Positions 34,993-44,464 of a DNA stretch of 64,000 bases are shown piece by piece. How positions within the stretch are numbered: position 1 is the stretch's first letter; each line of letters opens with the position of its first letter. Source of the stretch: Chryseobacterium endalhagicum (GTDB lineage: Bacteria > Bacteroidota > Bacteroidia > Flavobacteriales > Weeksellaceae); contig NZ_JAELVM010000003.1 in NCBI RefSeq assembly GCF_016745235.1, positions 558,001-622,000 of the forward strand, written 5' to 3'. Made by a program: the position numbers and the translations under genes. The notes under the pieces are model-generated. The model was not told the DNA's origin and searched no databases. It was given only the letters and a program-made list of their open reading frames with translations.

Positions 34993-35811
34993 TTACTTAA
35001 AGAAATAGAAATAGATCAAAAGGGCAATTCCTACAAAAATACGGTACCAGCCCCAAGGTTTAAAACCATATTTATTCAGTACTCCAATAAACGCTTTAAT
35101 AGCAATTAATGCCACGATAAACGCTACGATATTTCCTATCACAAAAATCATAATATGATCCTGAGACGCCATAATCATTTCGTATCCTTTTTGCGGATGT
35201 CCGGTTTCTTTACCCCATGTTTTCAGGAAAACCGAATAAACCGTTACCGCCAGCATGGTAGGAACTGCCAGGAAAAACGAAAATTCAGCAGCTGCTTTTC
35301 TCGTCAACCCCTGCGACATTCCCCCAATGATGGATGCTGCACTCCGGCTGGTTCCCGGCATCATGGCCAGACACTGCCAAAATCCTATGGTGATGGCACT
35401 TCTTACCGTAATTCCTTTTTCATCATCAATTTTAGGATTCTTGAACCATTTGTCTGCGAAAAGCAGAACCACACCTCCCAGTACCAATACGGAAGAAATA
35501 GCAATCTGGTTTCCAAGGACGGCTTCAATTTTATCATCAAATAAATATCCTAAAACCAATGCAGGAACCACCGCAAAAGCTAATTTATAATAGAACTGAA
35601 GGTTTTTCAGATCAAAGAATTTTTTCCAGTATGCTACCACAACGGACAAAATAGCTCCAAACTGGATGGATACCTGAAACATTTTCAGAAATTCATCATC
35701 CTGCAGACCCATCAGGTTCGCCGCAAATCCCATGTGTGCCGTTGAAGAAATAGGAAGATACTCGGTAAGTCCTTCAATGATAGCAATAATGATTGCTTTA
35801 AGTAAATCCAT
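34993..35811 (-). CDS. uppP: Undecaprenyl-diphosphatase (BacA/UppP)
   Basis: 272 residues, the usual length. Both family motifs are present: EGLTEYLPISSTAHM (13-27) and PGTSRSAAS (152-160), with about eight membrane helices. It recycles undecaprenyl diphosphate for peptidoglycan and surface polymer synthesis and gives bacitracin tolerance. Part of the ftsX-DUF3098-uppP-truB run. Confidence 0.97.
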   Translation of the reverse strand: MDLLKAIIIAIIEGLTEYLPISSTAHMGFAANLMGLQDDEFLKMFQVSIQFGAILSVVVAYWKKFFDLKNLQFYYKLAFAVVPALVLGYLFDDKIEAVLGNQIAISSVLVLGGVVLLFADKWFKNPKIDDEKGITVRSAITIGFWQCLAMMPGTSRSAASIIGGMSQGLTRKAAAEFSFFLAVPTMLAVTVYSVFLKTWGKETGHPQKGYEMIMASQDHIMIFVIGNIVAFIVALIAIKAFIGVLNKYGFKPWGWYRIFVGIALLIYFYFFK

Positions 35812-35829
35812 AATATTGATAAAATTAAA

Positions 35830-35886
35830 AGATTAAGAGACTCCGGTATTTAGAAAATGCTTCTAAACTCCTTAATCTCTTAATCT
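35830..35886 (-). promoter_or_regulatory. Two-tier stem-loop between DUF3098 gene and uppP
   Basis: Outer stem AGATTAAGAGA / TCTCTTAATCT (11 bp, perfect) encloses an inner hairpin TTTAGAA - AATGC - TTCTAAA. It lies in the 95-base gap inside the operon and could be a processing or attenuation site that sets uppP-truB levels relative to ftsX. Confidence 0.5.
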
Positions 35887-35906
35887 CTAAATAAAAATTG
35901 TATAAT

Positions 35907-36203
35907 TTATTTTCTTTTTAAGATCGCATACACTTCTATGACAAAGCCTATCACGATAAACAGTGGTGCTATTCTGATCCTGCGGATGGAAAAAATACCG
36001 TCATTCCATGAATTGGGATCAAATTTACCGTCTACCGTATTCGCATCGGGTCCCATCATCAGAAGGAATCCTACTACGATAAATGCCAGACCTATCAGCA
36101 TCCACTTGAAGTTCTGCTGTCCGAAATAAAAGGTGTTTTCCTGTGGTACTTCGGTTTCCTTGCCAAACTCTGAGGCGGCAAATTTATTTGTTTTTTTGCT
36201 CAT
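35907..36203 (-). CDS. DUF3098 membrane protein
   Basis: 98 residues with two membrane helices (about 34-52 and 70-92) and the family segment FKWMLIGLAFIVVGFLLMMG. It starts 2 bases after the ftsX stop. DUF3098 is found beside ftsX in Bacteroidota; its function is unknown and a helper role for FtsX is only suggested by this pairing. Confidence 0.9.
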   Translation of the reverse strand: MSKKTNKFAASEFGKETEVPQENTFYFGQQNFKWMLIGLAFIVVGFLLMMGPDANTVDGKFDPNSWNDGIFSIRRIRIAPLFIVIGFVIEVYAILKRK

Positions 36204-36205
36204 TG

Positions 36206-37105
36206 TTAAGAGTAATATAGATCGTCAACGTTTGATTTTAAGAATCTCCAGGTAGCGAAAATGGTACTTAGGACAGATATGAAAACGCCTACACCAAGCA
36301 CTAAGATAACCAGCCAGAAATACTGGGTGTTGTCCTGTACGAAAGCTGAACCGATCTGATTTGTAAAATAATACCATACACCGCCAAGTGCCAGAAGACC
36401 GATTACAGATCCGATAGCCCCTAAAATAACAGCTTCAATGATAAACGGCTTAAGGATAAATCTTCTTTTCGCCCCTACCAGCTGCATGGTTTTGATAATA
36501 AATCTTTTGGAGAATATTTTCAGCCTGATGGAATTGTTGATCAGGACCACTGCCAGGATCAGGAAAAGAACGGAGAATCCTAAGATCCACTTTAAAATCC
36601 TGCTCAGGTTGTTATACACATCCACCATCAAAGTACTGTCGTTTTTCACATCCACAATACCCGGAACGGCTTTGATTATTTTGATGGCCCCGTCTATTTT
36701 TGCCGGATCCACATATTCAGGTTTTAATGCCACTTCAATAGATGAAGGGAAGATGTTTTCTTCAAAAAGCGCGTCACTGTCTATCCCCATTGTTTTCTTG
36801 GCTTCTTTAGCCGCCATATCCCTTGAGATGTAAGTTGCTTTTTTTACAGGAGCTAACGTCTGTACCTTTTTAAAAGTTTCTTCCTCCAGTTTTGCAATTT
36901 TTACAGAATCTTTCGCGTCATAGTTTTCGTCAAAATAAGCATTCACCACCAACTGTTCTTTGATATAGTCTGAATACTTCTGGGCATTGATTAAAATAAG
37001 CCCCATTAATCCTAACAAAAATAACACTAAGGCAATACTTATTACTACTGTAATATTGCTGGACCGAAGCCTTTTCTTATTAAACTCATCTACAGATTTA
37101 GCCAT
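36206..37105 (-). CDS. ftsX: Cell division permease-like protein FtsX
   Basis: 299 residues. An N-terminal helix (about 20-42), a large periplasmic domain (to about 170) and three more helices (about 175-198, 222-245, 268-290) give the FtsX layout; the family block RLKIFSKRFIIKTMQLVGAKRRFI is clear. With FtsE it controls cell-wall hydrolases at division; ftsE is not in this window. First gene of the leftward run, divergent from rsmA with a 91-base gap. Confidence 0.93.
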   Translation of the reverse strand: MAKSVDEFNKKRLRSSNITVVISIALVLFLLGLMGLILINAQKYSDYIKEQLVVNAYFDENYDAKDSVKIAKLEEETFKKVQTLAPVKKATYISRDMAAKEAKKTMGIDSDALFEENIFPSSIEVALKPEYVDPAKIDGAIKIIKAVPGIVDVKNDSTLMVDVYNNLSRILKWILGFSVLFLILAVVLINNSIRLKIFSKRFIIKTMQLVGAKRRFILKPFIIEAVILGAIGSVIGLLALGGVWYYFTNQIGSAFVQDNTQYFWLVILVLGVGVFISVLSTIFATWRFLKSNVDDLYYS

Positions 37106-37196
37106 TAATATTAAAATTTTTGGCTAAATTAGAAAAAAACTTCCGAAATTTGGGACGAAATAAAGAAAATCATTGTTAATAAAATCATAAAAAACT

Positions 37197-37967
37197 TTGA
37201 GTGTAAAAGCAAAAAAACATCTCGGACAGCACTTTCTGACAGATGAGAATATCGCGAGAAAAATCGTGGAAGGCCTTCATTTTGAAGACTATAAAAATGT
37301 CATGGAAGTAGGTCCCGGAATGGGTGTCCTTACCAAGTATCTTTTTGAAAAAGACCAGACCGTTTATCTGGCTGAGATTGATACGGAATCCATAGAATAC
37401 CTGAAAAACAACTATTCCAAGATCACAGAAACTACTTTTGTGGGAGATTTCCTGAAACAGGATTTTAATTTTATCAATGGAGAGCAGATCGCTATCATTG
37501 GTAATTTCCCTTATAATATTTCTTCCCAGATCCTTTTTAAAATCGTTGATTACTATCAGCAGATCCCTGAAATGGTAGGAATGTTCCAGAAAGAAGTGGC
37601 AGAAAGAACGGCTGCCGTTCCAAGAACTAAAGATTACGGTATCCTGTCTGTCCTGATTCAGGCTTATTATGATGTGACGTATCTGTTCACGGTTCATGAA
37701 AACGTTTTCAATCCGCCTCCGAAAGTAAAATCGGGCGTTATCAGACTGACCAGAAATCCTAAAGAAGGGCTGGCCGGAAATGAGGTTCTTTTTAAACAGA
37801 TTGTAAAAGCAGGATTCAACCAGAGGAGAAAAAAACTTTCCAATTCTCTGAAAATACTTAATATTCCTGAAGCCTTAAAAACCCATGAGTTTTTAGACAA
37901 GAGAGCGGAAGAGCTCAGCGTTCTGGATTTCATTGGTTTTGCTAATCTCTGGAAAGAAAATCAGTAA
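37197..37967 (+). CDS. rsmA: 16S rRNA dimethyladenosine transferase, TTG start
   Basis: 256 residues. KKHLGQHFLTDENIARKIV, SAM motif I EVGPGMGVLT (37-46) and motif IV GNFPYNISSQ (Asn103) identify RsmA/KsgA, which dimethylates A1518/A1519 of 16S rRNA. The conserved LGQHFL starts at residue 9, and an in-frame TAA stands at 37188, three codons upstream, so the TTG at 37197 is the only start that keeps the whole domain. Confidence 0.96.
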   Translation: MSVKAKKHLGQHFLTDENIARKIVEGLHFEDYKNVMEVGPGMGVLTKYLFEKDQTVYLAEIDTESIEYLKNNYSKITETTFVGDFLKQDFNFINGEQIAIIGNFPYNISSQILFKIVDYYQQIPEMVGMFQKEVAERTAAVPRTKDYGILSVLIQAYYDVTYLFTVHENVFNPPPKVKSGVIRLTRNPKEGLAGNEVLFKQIVKAGFNQRRKKLSNSLKILNIPEALKTHEFLDKRAEELSVLDFIGFANLWKENQ

Positions 37968-38030
37968 TTAAGGCTGGAAGCTGGAGGAGGGAGGCTGGAA
38001 GTTATTGAGGTCTGAAAATATAAATCTACA
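37967..38030 (+). repeat. Dispersed intergenic repeat, family C, partial copy
   Basis: GGCTGGAAGCTGGAGG, then GGAAGTTATTGAGGTCTGAA: a diverged copy of the core seen at 5610 and 47041, immediately after rsmA. Confidence 0.55.
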
Positions 38031-38117
38031 TTGTAGTTTCACTTATTTTGAAATTCAAGATACAATTGTTTAATAATATTCTTCATCCATTATCCTTCAT
38101 CTAAACCTTGAAAAAAT

Positions 38118-38153
38118 AAAAAAGCCTTTCAATTTTACTTGAAAGGCTTTTTT
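38118..38153. terminator. Bidirectional terminator
   Basis: AAGCCTTTCAA / TTGAAAGGCTT with a 6-base loop and A/T runs on both sides, between convergent rsmA and the first anchor-L gene. Confidence 0.9.
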
Positions 38154-38168
38154 GTATGTTTTATCCTA

Positions 38169-40547
38169 TTATTCTCTGTTCTTCAGCATAATCCATCCGG
38201 ACCAGTTCATCATCACTTTTGATTTAGGATATTCAAAATTGAATTTATACCAATACGTGGCTGTTGAAAGTCTCTTACCTGCTACAGTTCCGTCCCATAC
38301 CGGTTTTTCTTTGGAGAATCTGAACATTTCCACACCATATCTGTCATAAACAGATCCGGTAAAGTTTTTGAACTCTCCTAGAGCTTTAAGATCCAATACA
38401 TCATTCACACCGTCATCATTAGGGGTAATGATATTATTGATCTGTAAAGTATAGAAATCAAATGTTCCCACACAATGCGTTCCTACTCTTCTAATCAATA
38501 CGGTATAATTGGTATTGTCCAAAAGATTGGTAAAGATGTTGGATTCCTGCCATGTCACTCCGTTGTCTATAGAAAATTCTAAAGTGCTCGGCGTGTTGTT
38601 CATCATAGGATTCTCAGCAATGATCGTTACAGTTTTCTTTGCACTTTCATAATTGACTGCAGTAACGTAAGGAGTCGCTGCCCCGCCTACTTTAGCCGTG
38701 AAGGTTTTTTTACAGAAACCATTATCAACTTCTACAGAATAAACGCCCCAGCTGTCAACGGTAATCGTTTGCGTGGTAGCACCTGTGCTCCATAGATATT
38801 TATAATTCAGTCCGGCTCCTGCGTCCAGAACAACGCGGTCACCTATACACATTTCAACGTCTTTTAGCGGAGAAGTGATCTCAGGCGTCACCTCTACTCT
38901 AATGGTAGCCGGATTCAGAGAGCGGCATCCTTTTGCTCCTACTGCATACACTGTAAAAGTAGTGGTCTGATACAAGGTTACCGTCTGTGTATTCCCCGTA
39001 CCAGGGAAGTTAGTCCATTGGTAGGTTACGCCTCCATCTGCAGTCAGTGTTACTGTTTCTCCCGGACATATTTTTATTCTGGAAGATTTCAGACCTGCTG
39101 TAGGAGTTATTTCTCTAAGCAGCTTCAATTCGATGAGCTTGCTGCAGAATCCTCCGTTTGAAACCACTGTATAAAGAATCTGGCCGTCTGTCCCGTTATA
39201 ATTTAAAACATTTGTAATGTAGTTGCCATTTTGGGCAATAGCATCTGCCTGATCCACATAAAATCTGAAAACAGCACCAGGTGTAGGGCTTATTGAAGGC
39301 ATTGCATTGGTCAGGTCAAAGGTGGTAATATCCGGTGTTGCACAGAGCAGCAATGTGGCATCCTGCGCCTGAGGAGTAGTCCCGCCGTGTATCTGTATGG
39401 TTGCTTTACCGGGACATGGATTTCCCGGAACACTTACTTCAATAGTATACGTTCCCGGCTGTACCGCTGTAATGGTATTGGAAGTAGCACCAGGTACCGG
39501 AGCTCCGTTCAGAAACCATTGGTATAATAAGTTCGGATCACTTACGGAAGCTGTAATCACCTGCGGCTCATTATCACACACATTAATATCTGAAGGTAAT
39601 GTAGCACCACTCGGATCCAGAAGTTCTACCCCGATATTAAATGATCCTCCTTCCAGGAATACTGCAGAATCCCAACCGTGGTCTTCAAAGCTTCCCGGTG
39701 CAAAATCCGCAACCACCATTTTAAAGTGATATTCCTGTCCTGCCGTTACAGTAGCCGTTGCAGTAAGAGGAATTGTTCTTCCTTCGAAATTTGTTTCTAT
39801 ATTGGTTGTATTGTAGCCGCCAAAAAACTGTTCGTTTACAGCAGCACAGCCTCCAAATCCTGAAATCAGGGGATGGATATTGGTAATGCTTACAGGACCT
39901 GCACCTCCAGGAAGCACGGCCATATTCTGGTAAGGACCTCCGGATGTCGGTCTAAGCAAAATGGCAAATGCATCGGCATACTGACAAGGGAATGACCCAG
40001 AATATTCTTCAGAAGCCAGGATATAATTAAATTTAATCTGTGACGTTGTAGGAACGAAATCGAATTCCAGAAGAACACCATCCGTTAGTGTTCCGGTAGA
40101 TCCTATGGCCTGTGCCAGGTCAGAATCTGTTCCACCGCCGTTATTGTCACTCAGGTTTCCCTCAAGGGCATTTCCGGCTCTTCTTGCTTTCCCGGTAGAA
40201 AGTACGATACCGTCTTTGAACGGGAAATTGGTTGTTGCTTTGTTGAAATATCCCCAGGATCTGTCGGCATCAGTTACTGCATGGTTAGGTGTTATCTTCA
40301 CGTTTGTTACGGTGGGTGTCACACACGTATTGGTTCCGGAAGAGATCAGAACATCTTTTACCAGCTGCGTAATTGAATAAGATGATGCCGGATAGTTGGG
40401 CGTATTGACATCTATAAAATTACCGGCTTTCTGAACTGCCGCTGCGGAAGGCTTATCTTTGGGCGGCTTCCGGGGGCCATTGACTTGGGAATAAAAAAAG
40501 GTCGAAGTGACCAGGAAAAATAAAAAAATTAGGAGATTTCTTCGCAT
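38169..40547 (-). CDS. Choice-of-anchor L surface protein with type B T9SS signal (792 aa)
   Basis: Signal peptide (1-20, FFYSQ). The choice-of-anchor L domain covers about 40-310 (AGNFIDVNTPNYPASSYS, QLVKDVLISSG, WGYFNKATTNFPFKDGIVLSTG, FNYILASEEYSGSFPCQYADAFAI split over motifs). Ig-like repeats follow, and the C-terminal 90 residues (TPNDDGVNDVLDLKALG, FDRYG-type, WDGTVAGKRL, WYKFNF, GWIMLKNRE) are a gliding-motility-type T9SS type B sorting domain. Such proteins are exported and adhesin-like; ligand unknown. Third and last gene of a tandem paralogue array. Confidence 0.9.
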   Translation of the reverse strand: MRRNLLIFLFFLVTSTFFYSQVNGPRKPPKDKPSAAAVQKAGNFIDVNTPNYPASSYSITQLVKDVLISSGTNTCVTPTVTNVKITPNHAVTDADRSWGYFNKATTNFPFKDGIVLSTGKARRAGNALEGNLSDNNGGGTDSDLAQAIGSTGTLTDGVLLEFDFVPTTSQIKFNYILASEEYSGSFPCQYADAFAILLRPTSGGPYQNMAVLPGGAGPVSITNIHPLISGFGGCAAVNEQFFGGYNTTNIETNFEGRTIPLTATATVTAGQEYHFKMVVADFAPGSFEDHGWDSAVFLEGGSFNIGVELLDPSGATLPSDINVCDNEPQVITASVSDPNLLYQWFLNGAPVPGATSNTITAVQPGTYTIEVSVPGNPCPGKATIQIHGGTTPQAQDATLLLCATPDITTFDLTNAMPSISPTPGAVFRFYVDQADAIAQNGNYITNVLNYNGTDGQILYTVVSNGGFCSKLIELKLLREITPTAGLKSSRIKICPGETVTLTADGGVTYQWTNFPGTGNTQTVTLYQTTTFTVYAVGAKGCRSLNPATIRVEVTPEITSPLKDVEMCIGDRVVLDAGAGLNYKYLWSTGATTQTITVDSWGVYSVEVDNGFCKKTFTAKVGGAATPYVTAVNYESAKKTVTIIAENPMMNNTPSTLEFSIDNGVTWQESNIFTNLLDNTNYTVLIRRVGTHCVGTFDFYTLQINNIITPNDDGVNDVLDLKALGEFKNFTGSVYDRYGVEMFRFSKEKPVWDGTVAGKRLSTATYWYKFNFEYPKSKVMMNWSGWIMLKNRE

Positions 40548-40563
40548 AATACTTTTGTTTCAA

Positions 40564-40571
40564 CAAATTTA
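40564..40571 (-). promoter_or_regulatory. -7 element of the 792-aa anchor-L gene
   Basis: TAAATTTG on the minus strand, 17 bases before the ATG. The other two array genes have TATTTTTG at a similar place. Confidence 0.5.
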
Positions 40572-40656
40572 ATTTTTTTCCAAACATATCCTCTATTTTT
40601 TATATATTTTTTAACGTATCATCTGTTTTTTTATGGTTAATACCGTTAAAAAAAAA

Positions 40657-40682
40657 CAAACCTTCCATATGTGGAAGGTTCG
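40657..40682 (-). terminator. Terminator of the 1201-aa anchor-L gene
   Basis: AACCTTCCA - TATG - TGGAAGGTT with a T run on the minus strand. Confidence 0.85.
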
Positions 40683-40686
40683 TCCT

Positions 40687-43600
40687 TTAATTTCTATTTT
40701 TCAGCAATATCCAGCCCGATCGCTGTTCCAGCTTTTTACTGGCCGGATTTTCCCACTGTACTTTATACCAGTAAGTGCCTGTAGCCATGTTCATTCCTTT
40801 CAGAGAACCTTTCCAGACTGCATCTGTTTTGGTTGCCCTGAAAATCTCTGCACCATAGCGGTCAAAGATTGATGCTGCAAAATTATTATATCCTCTGATT
40901 CCTGAGAAGTCTATGGTATCATTTATCCCATCCATATTTGGCGTAATGGCATTCCTGATCACAAATGTGAAGAAATCTATTGAGTTGCCACATTTCGCAT
41001 CTTTTACTCTTACCATAATATGATAATTCGCGTTATCCAGCACATTGGTAAATATATTGGAGTTCTGCCATGTGATTCCTCCATCTATTGAAAACTCCAG
41101 TATTCCTGATGTAGGGTTGCTTGCCGTAAGGGTCAGCACATGGTTTTCATACACTATATTCGTAAACTTCGGCAGCTCAGGATTGATCAGTTTTGCAGAA
41201 AAAACTTTGGAACACACTCCATTGCTGATGGTAACGGTATACGTTCCCGGAACATTGGTAGAGATGGTTTGGGTAGTTGCTCCGGTACTCCACAAATACG
41301 TATAGTCTGTTCCCGCACCGGCATCTAAAATTCCGGTATCTCCGGCACAAACATATACATCCTGTAATGTAGAGACAATGGCAGGAACCACCTGTATAAT
41401 TACTTTCGCAGCATTTACCGAGCTGCAGCCGTTGCCTCCAAGGGCAAATACAGAATATTCAGTAGTAATTGTTGGAGTAACCACCTGGGTATTTCCGTTG
41501 CCCGGAAGTCCTACCCAGTTATAGGTAATTCCTCCGGTAGCCGTTAATGTAACGGATTCTCCCACACATATTTTTGTTTTGGATGCTGCTATACCCGCAA
41601 TTGGCGGTCCTACCACTACAGTAACGGTGGCAGGCGTTGCAGAAATACATCCATTGGCTCCTACTGCAAATACTTCGTATACGGTAGTAACCGTTGGAGA
41701 AACCACCTGGGTATTTCCGTTCCCCGGAAGTCCTGTCCAGTTGTAAGTAGCTCCTCCGGAAGCCGTCAGCGTTACAGATTCTCCCACACATATTCTAGGT
41801 TGGGAAGAAACTACTGCGGCTACCGGGAGTGTTGTATTTTGAGTCACGGTAACGTTTGCTGTATAAGTACAGCTTAAATTCCCGGGTTGTGATACATTGG
41901 TAATCGTAAGTGTATATGTTCCGCCTGCATTCACAACAGGAGTCAATGTGTTGGCACCTGATACAATATTTCCTCCTCCGGCTGCTGTCCAGGTAATGGT
42001 AGATCCGGCAGGGACTACAGACGCTGAAGCATTTAATGTAGTCTGAGGTGTGGTACAGGTAATTTCCTGTGGTGCTGCTATCGTAAGGGTTGTTTCAGCG
42101 GTTCTCAGTAACTGAAGGGAAACTACATAGTGACATCCTCCGTTTTTCACTAAAACATATATGGTTTGGTTTCCTGGTGGCGCATATGCGTTTGGCGTTG
42201 CAATAAAGTTGGCATTACCGGCCTGAGCATCAGCCTGATTGACATAATAGGTAAAAGTTACCCCTCCTCCAGCGGTAGTGATCTGGGGCTGAGCCGTTGT
42301 AAGATCATACGTAAGTCCCGGAGCATAGCATTTATGCAATACAGCATCCTGTACAGTGATAGGCTGTGAAACCTCAATGGTGATGGTTGCTGGGTTTTGG
42401 GATATACAACCATTGGCACCTACCGCAGTTACTGTGTAGGTAGTAGTGGTGGTAGGTGATACCGTCTGTGTATTTCCTGTGCCTGTAAGCGGCGCTCCCC
42501 AGTTGTAAGTCGTACCTCCGGAAGCTGTTAAAGTTACCGAGCCACCGTTACATATCTGTATTTTACTCGCTGTAAGTCCTGTAACCGGCGGAGCACTGTC
42601 TCCTGTTACGGTTACATTGGCAACACCTGTACACAGTACATTCCCCGGCTGGAAAGTATTTGAGATGGTTAATGTATACGTTCCCGGAGCATTGATAACG
42701 GGATTTAATGTATTTCCTCCTGAAACAATGTTTCCTCCTGTAGTAGTCCATGCAAAAACAGATCCCGCCGGATAAACGGAAGCTGAAGCATTTAAAGTCG
42801 CTTGTGAGCTTGCGCAGGTCAATACCGGCGGCGGCGCAATGGATGCTGTAATCTGAGGTGCTTTTACCAGCTGAAGCTGAGCTATTTTGGAACAGAATCC
42901 GTTTTTAACCAAAACATAAATAGTCTGAGCACCCGGACTAGAATAAGCTGCGGGAGTAGGAATTGTATTTCCGTTTCCGGCAACTGCATCGGCCTGATTG
43001 ATATAATATGAGAATGTAGCACCAGCCGTCGTACTTATGGAAGGCTGTGCCAAAGGTAAATTAAAAGTGGCGTTTCCTGCTTCATAACAGGCGGTGAGGG
43101 TTGCGTTCTGCACAACAGGGGAAGTTCCGCCTACTACCGTAATACTGGCAGTTCCCGGACAGCTGTTTCCCTGAATAAATACCTCAACCCTGTATACTCC
43201 CGGCTGTGTAGCCGTATAGCTAGCTCCGGTCTGGCCCGGAATAGGATTATTATTTAAAAACCATTGATAGGTAACATTCGGGGCCTGTACTGAAGCGGTA
43301 AATGTCTGTGGGGTATTATCACACATATTGACAGATGCCGGTAGCTGTACTCCTGCCGGATCCAGGATCTTTACACCGATGTCAAATGAACCTGCTTCAA
43401 GAAAAACAGCGGAGTCAAAATTGGGATCTGAATAATCTGCCAGAACCATTTTAAAATGATAGGTTTCACCCGGAATTACCGTTGCTTTAGCCGTCAAAGG
43501 AATGGTACGCCCGTCAAAATTAGTCTGAATCATCGGGTTATTATTGATCCCTGCAAAATATTGTTCATTGACAGGACCACATCCTGCTGTTCCTGGAATC

Positions 43601-44292
43601 GGCGGGTGAATATTGGTTACACTTACAGGTCCTCCCGCTCCCGGAAGTACAGCAAGATTCGTATAGGTAGGATCGGTAGCTTTTTTTAAAAGCAGGGCAA
43701 ATCCATCGGATATGGAACATGCAAACTGGTGCGAGGTATCATATTCTTTGGAAGCAAATAAATACCTGAATGTTATTTCTGTAGAACTCGGAATAAAATC
43801 AAACTCGATATAGGTAGCATCGCGTAATGAACCATTATTTACATTCAATGCCGTAGCAAGATCTATATCTCCCATAGTAGGAAGAACATCACTTAATGAA
43901 GCCTGAATACTATTCCCGGCTTTTCTGGCGTATCCTGTTGTAAGGACAATTCCCTTCGCAAAAGGAAAAGCGGTAGTTCCTTTATTGAAATAGCCCCAGC
44001 TTCGGTTGACATCATTTACTGAAAGATTGGGAGAAACATTCACATTGCTTACATTGGCAGTAGAACAGGCGCCGCCCGATATCAGTACATCTTTTACCAG
44101 CTGTGTAATGCTAAAGTTGGATTCCGGATAGTTGGGTGTATTCACATCTATAAAAGCCCCTGCTTTCATAGAACCGGCGCTGATTTTTTTTGCTGGTATT
44201 TTAGATCTGTCCAGGTTTTGAGCGAAAACAGAACTTCCGAGCAATGCAAAAAATATCACCAAAAATAAACTTCCAATCCTCCTTTTTAACAT
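40687..44292 (-). CDS. Choice-of-anchor L surface protein with extra Ig-like modules and type B T9SS signal (1201 aa)
   Basis: Signal peptide (1-24, SVFAQ), choice-of-anchor L domain (about 40-320), then a long series of Ig/PKD-like modules and a type B sorting domain (TPNMDGINDTIDFSG to GWILLKNRN). Two module types alternate: one with GxxxTIYVLVKNGxC and one with CxGxSVTLTASGGxTYNWxGLPGNGNTQVV. The second kind is repeated almost exactly back to back at 41440-41800, so the extra 400 residues compared with its neighbours arose by internal duplication. Long, exported, probably adhesive; ligand unknown. Confidence 0.9.
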   Translation of the reverse strand: MLKRRIGSLFLVIFFALLGSSVFAQNLDRSKIPAKKISAGSMKAGAFIDVNTPNYPESNFSITQLVKDVLISGGACSTANVSNVNVSPNLSVNDVNRSWGYFNKGTTAFPFAKGIVLTTGYARKAGNSIQASLSDVLPTMGDIDLATALNVNNGSLRDATYIEFDFIPSSTEITFRYLFASKEYDTSHQFACSISDGFALLLKKATDPTYTNLAVLPGAGGPVSVTNIHPPIPGTAGCGPVNEQYFAGINNNPMIQTNFDGRTIPLTAKATVIPGETYHFKMVLADYSDPNFDSAVFLEAGSFDIGVKILDPAGVQLPASVNMCDNTPQTFTASVQAPNVTYQWFLNNNPIPGQTGASYTATQPGVYRVEVFIQGNSCPGTASITVVGGTSPVVQNATLTACYEAGNATFNLPLAQPSISTTAGATFSYYINQADAVAGNGNTIPTPAAYSSPGAQTIYVLVKNGFCSKIAQLQLVKAPQITASIAPPPVLTCASSQATLNASASVYPAGSVFAWTTTGGNIVSGGNTLNPVINAPGTYTLTISNTFQPGNVLCTGVANVTVTGDSAPPVTGLTASKIQICNGGSVTLTASGGTTYNWGAPLTGTGNTQTVSPTTTTTYTVTAVGANGCISQNPATITIEVSQPITVQDAVLHKCYAPGLTYDLTTAQPQITTAGGGVTFTYYVNQADAQAGNANFIATPNAYAPPGNQTIYVLVKNGGCHYVVSLQLLRTAETTLTIAAPQEITCTTPQTTLNASASVVPAGSTITWTAAGGGNIVSGANTLTPVVNAGGTYTLTITNVSQPGNLSCTYTANVTVTQNTTLPVAAVVSSQPRICVGESVTLTASGGATYNWTGLPGNGNTQVVSPTVTTVYEVFAVGANGCISATPATVTVVVGPPIAGIAASKTKICVGESVTLTATGGITYNWVGLPGNGNTQVVTPTITTEYSVFALGGNGCSSVNAAKVIIQVVPAIVSTLQDVYVCAGDTGILDAGAGTDYTYLWSTGATTQTISTNVPGTYTVTISNGVCSKVFSAKLINPELPKFTNIVYENHVLTLTASNPTSGILEFSIDGGITWQNSNIFTNVLDNANYHIMVRVKDAKCGNSIDFFTFVIRNAITPNMDGINDTIDFSGIRGYNNFAASIFDRYGAEIFRATKTDAVWKGSLKGMNMATGTYWYKVQWENPASKKLEQRSGWILLKNRN

Positions 44293-44417
44293 TTTATAGT
44301 ATTTGAAACAAAAATACTATTTTTTTTGATTGAAATTCAATTTAGAACAATTTACATTATCATTACTATAAGTTTATTTATTTTAATATATAAATTCACT
44401 TTAATTAAAAACAATAA

Positions 44418-44446
44418 AAAAAGGCTGGCAAAAATGCCAGCCTTTA
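44418..44446 (-). terminator. Terminator of the 789-aa anchor-L gene
   Basis: AAAGGCTGGC - AAAAAT - GCCAGCCTTT, perfect 10-bp stem. Confidence 0.9.
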
Positions 44447-44464
44447 TACATATTATATAAAAAC

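Noticed and set aside
37185..37697. 170-residue frame opposite rsmA
   Set aside because: Covers the conserved rsmA N-terminal half; no independent promoter or family.
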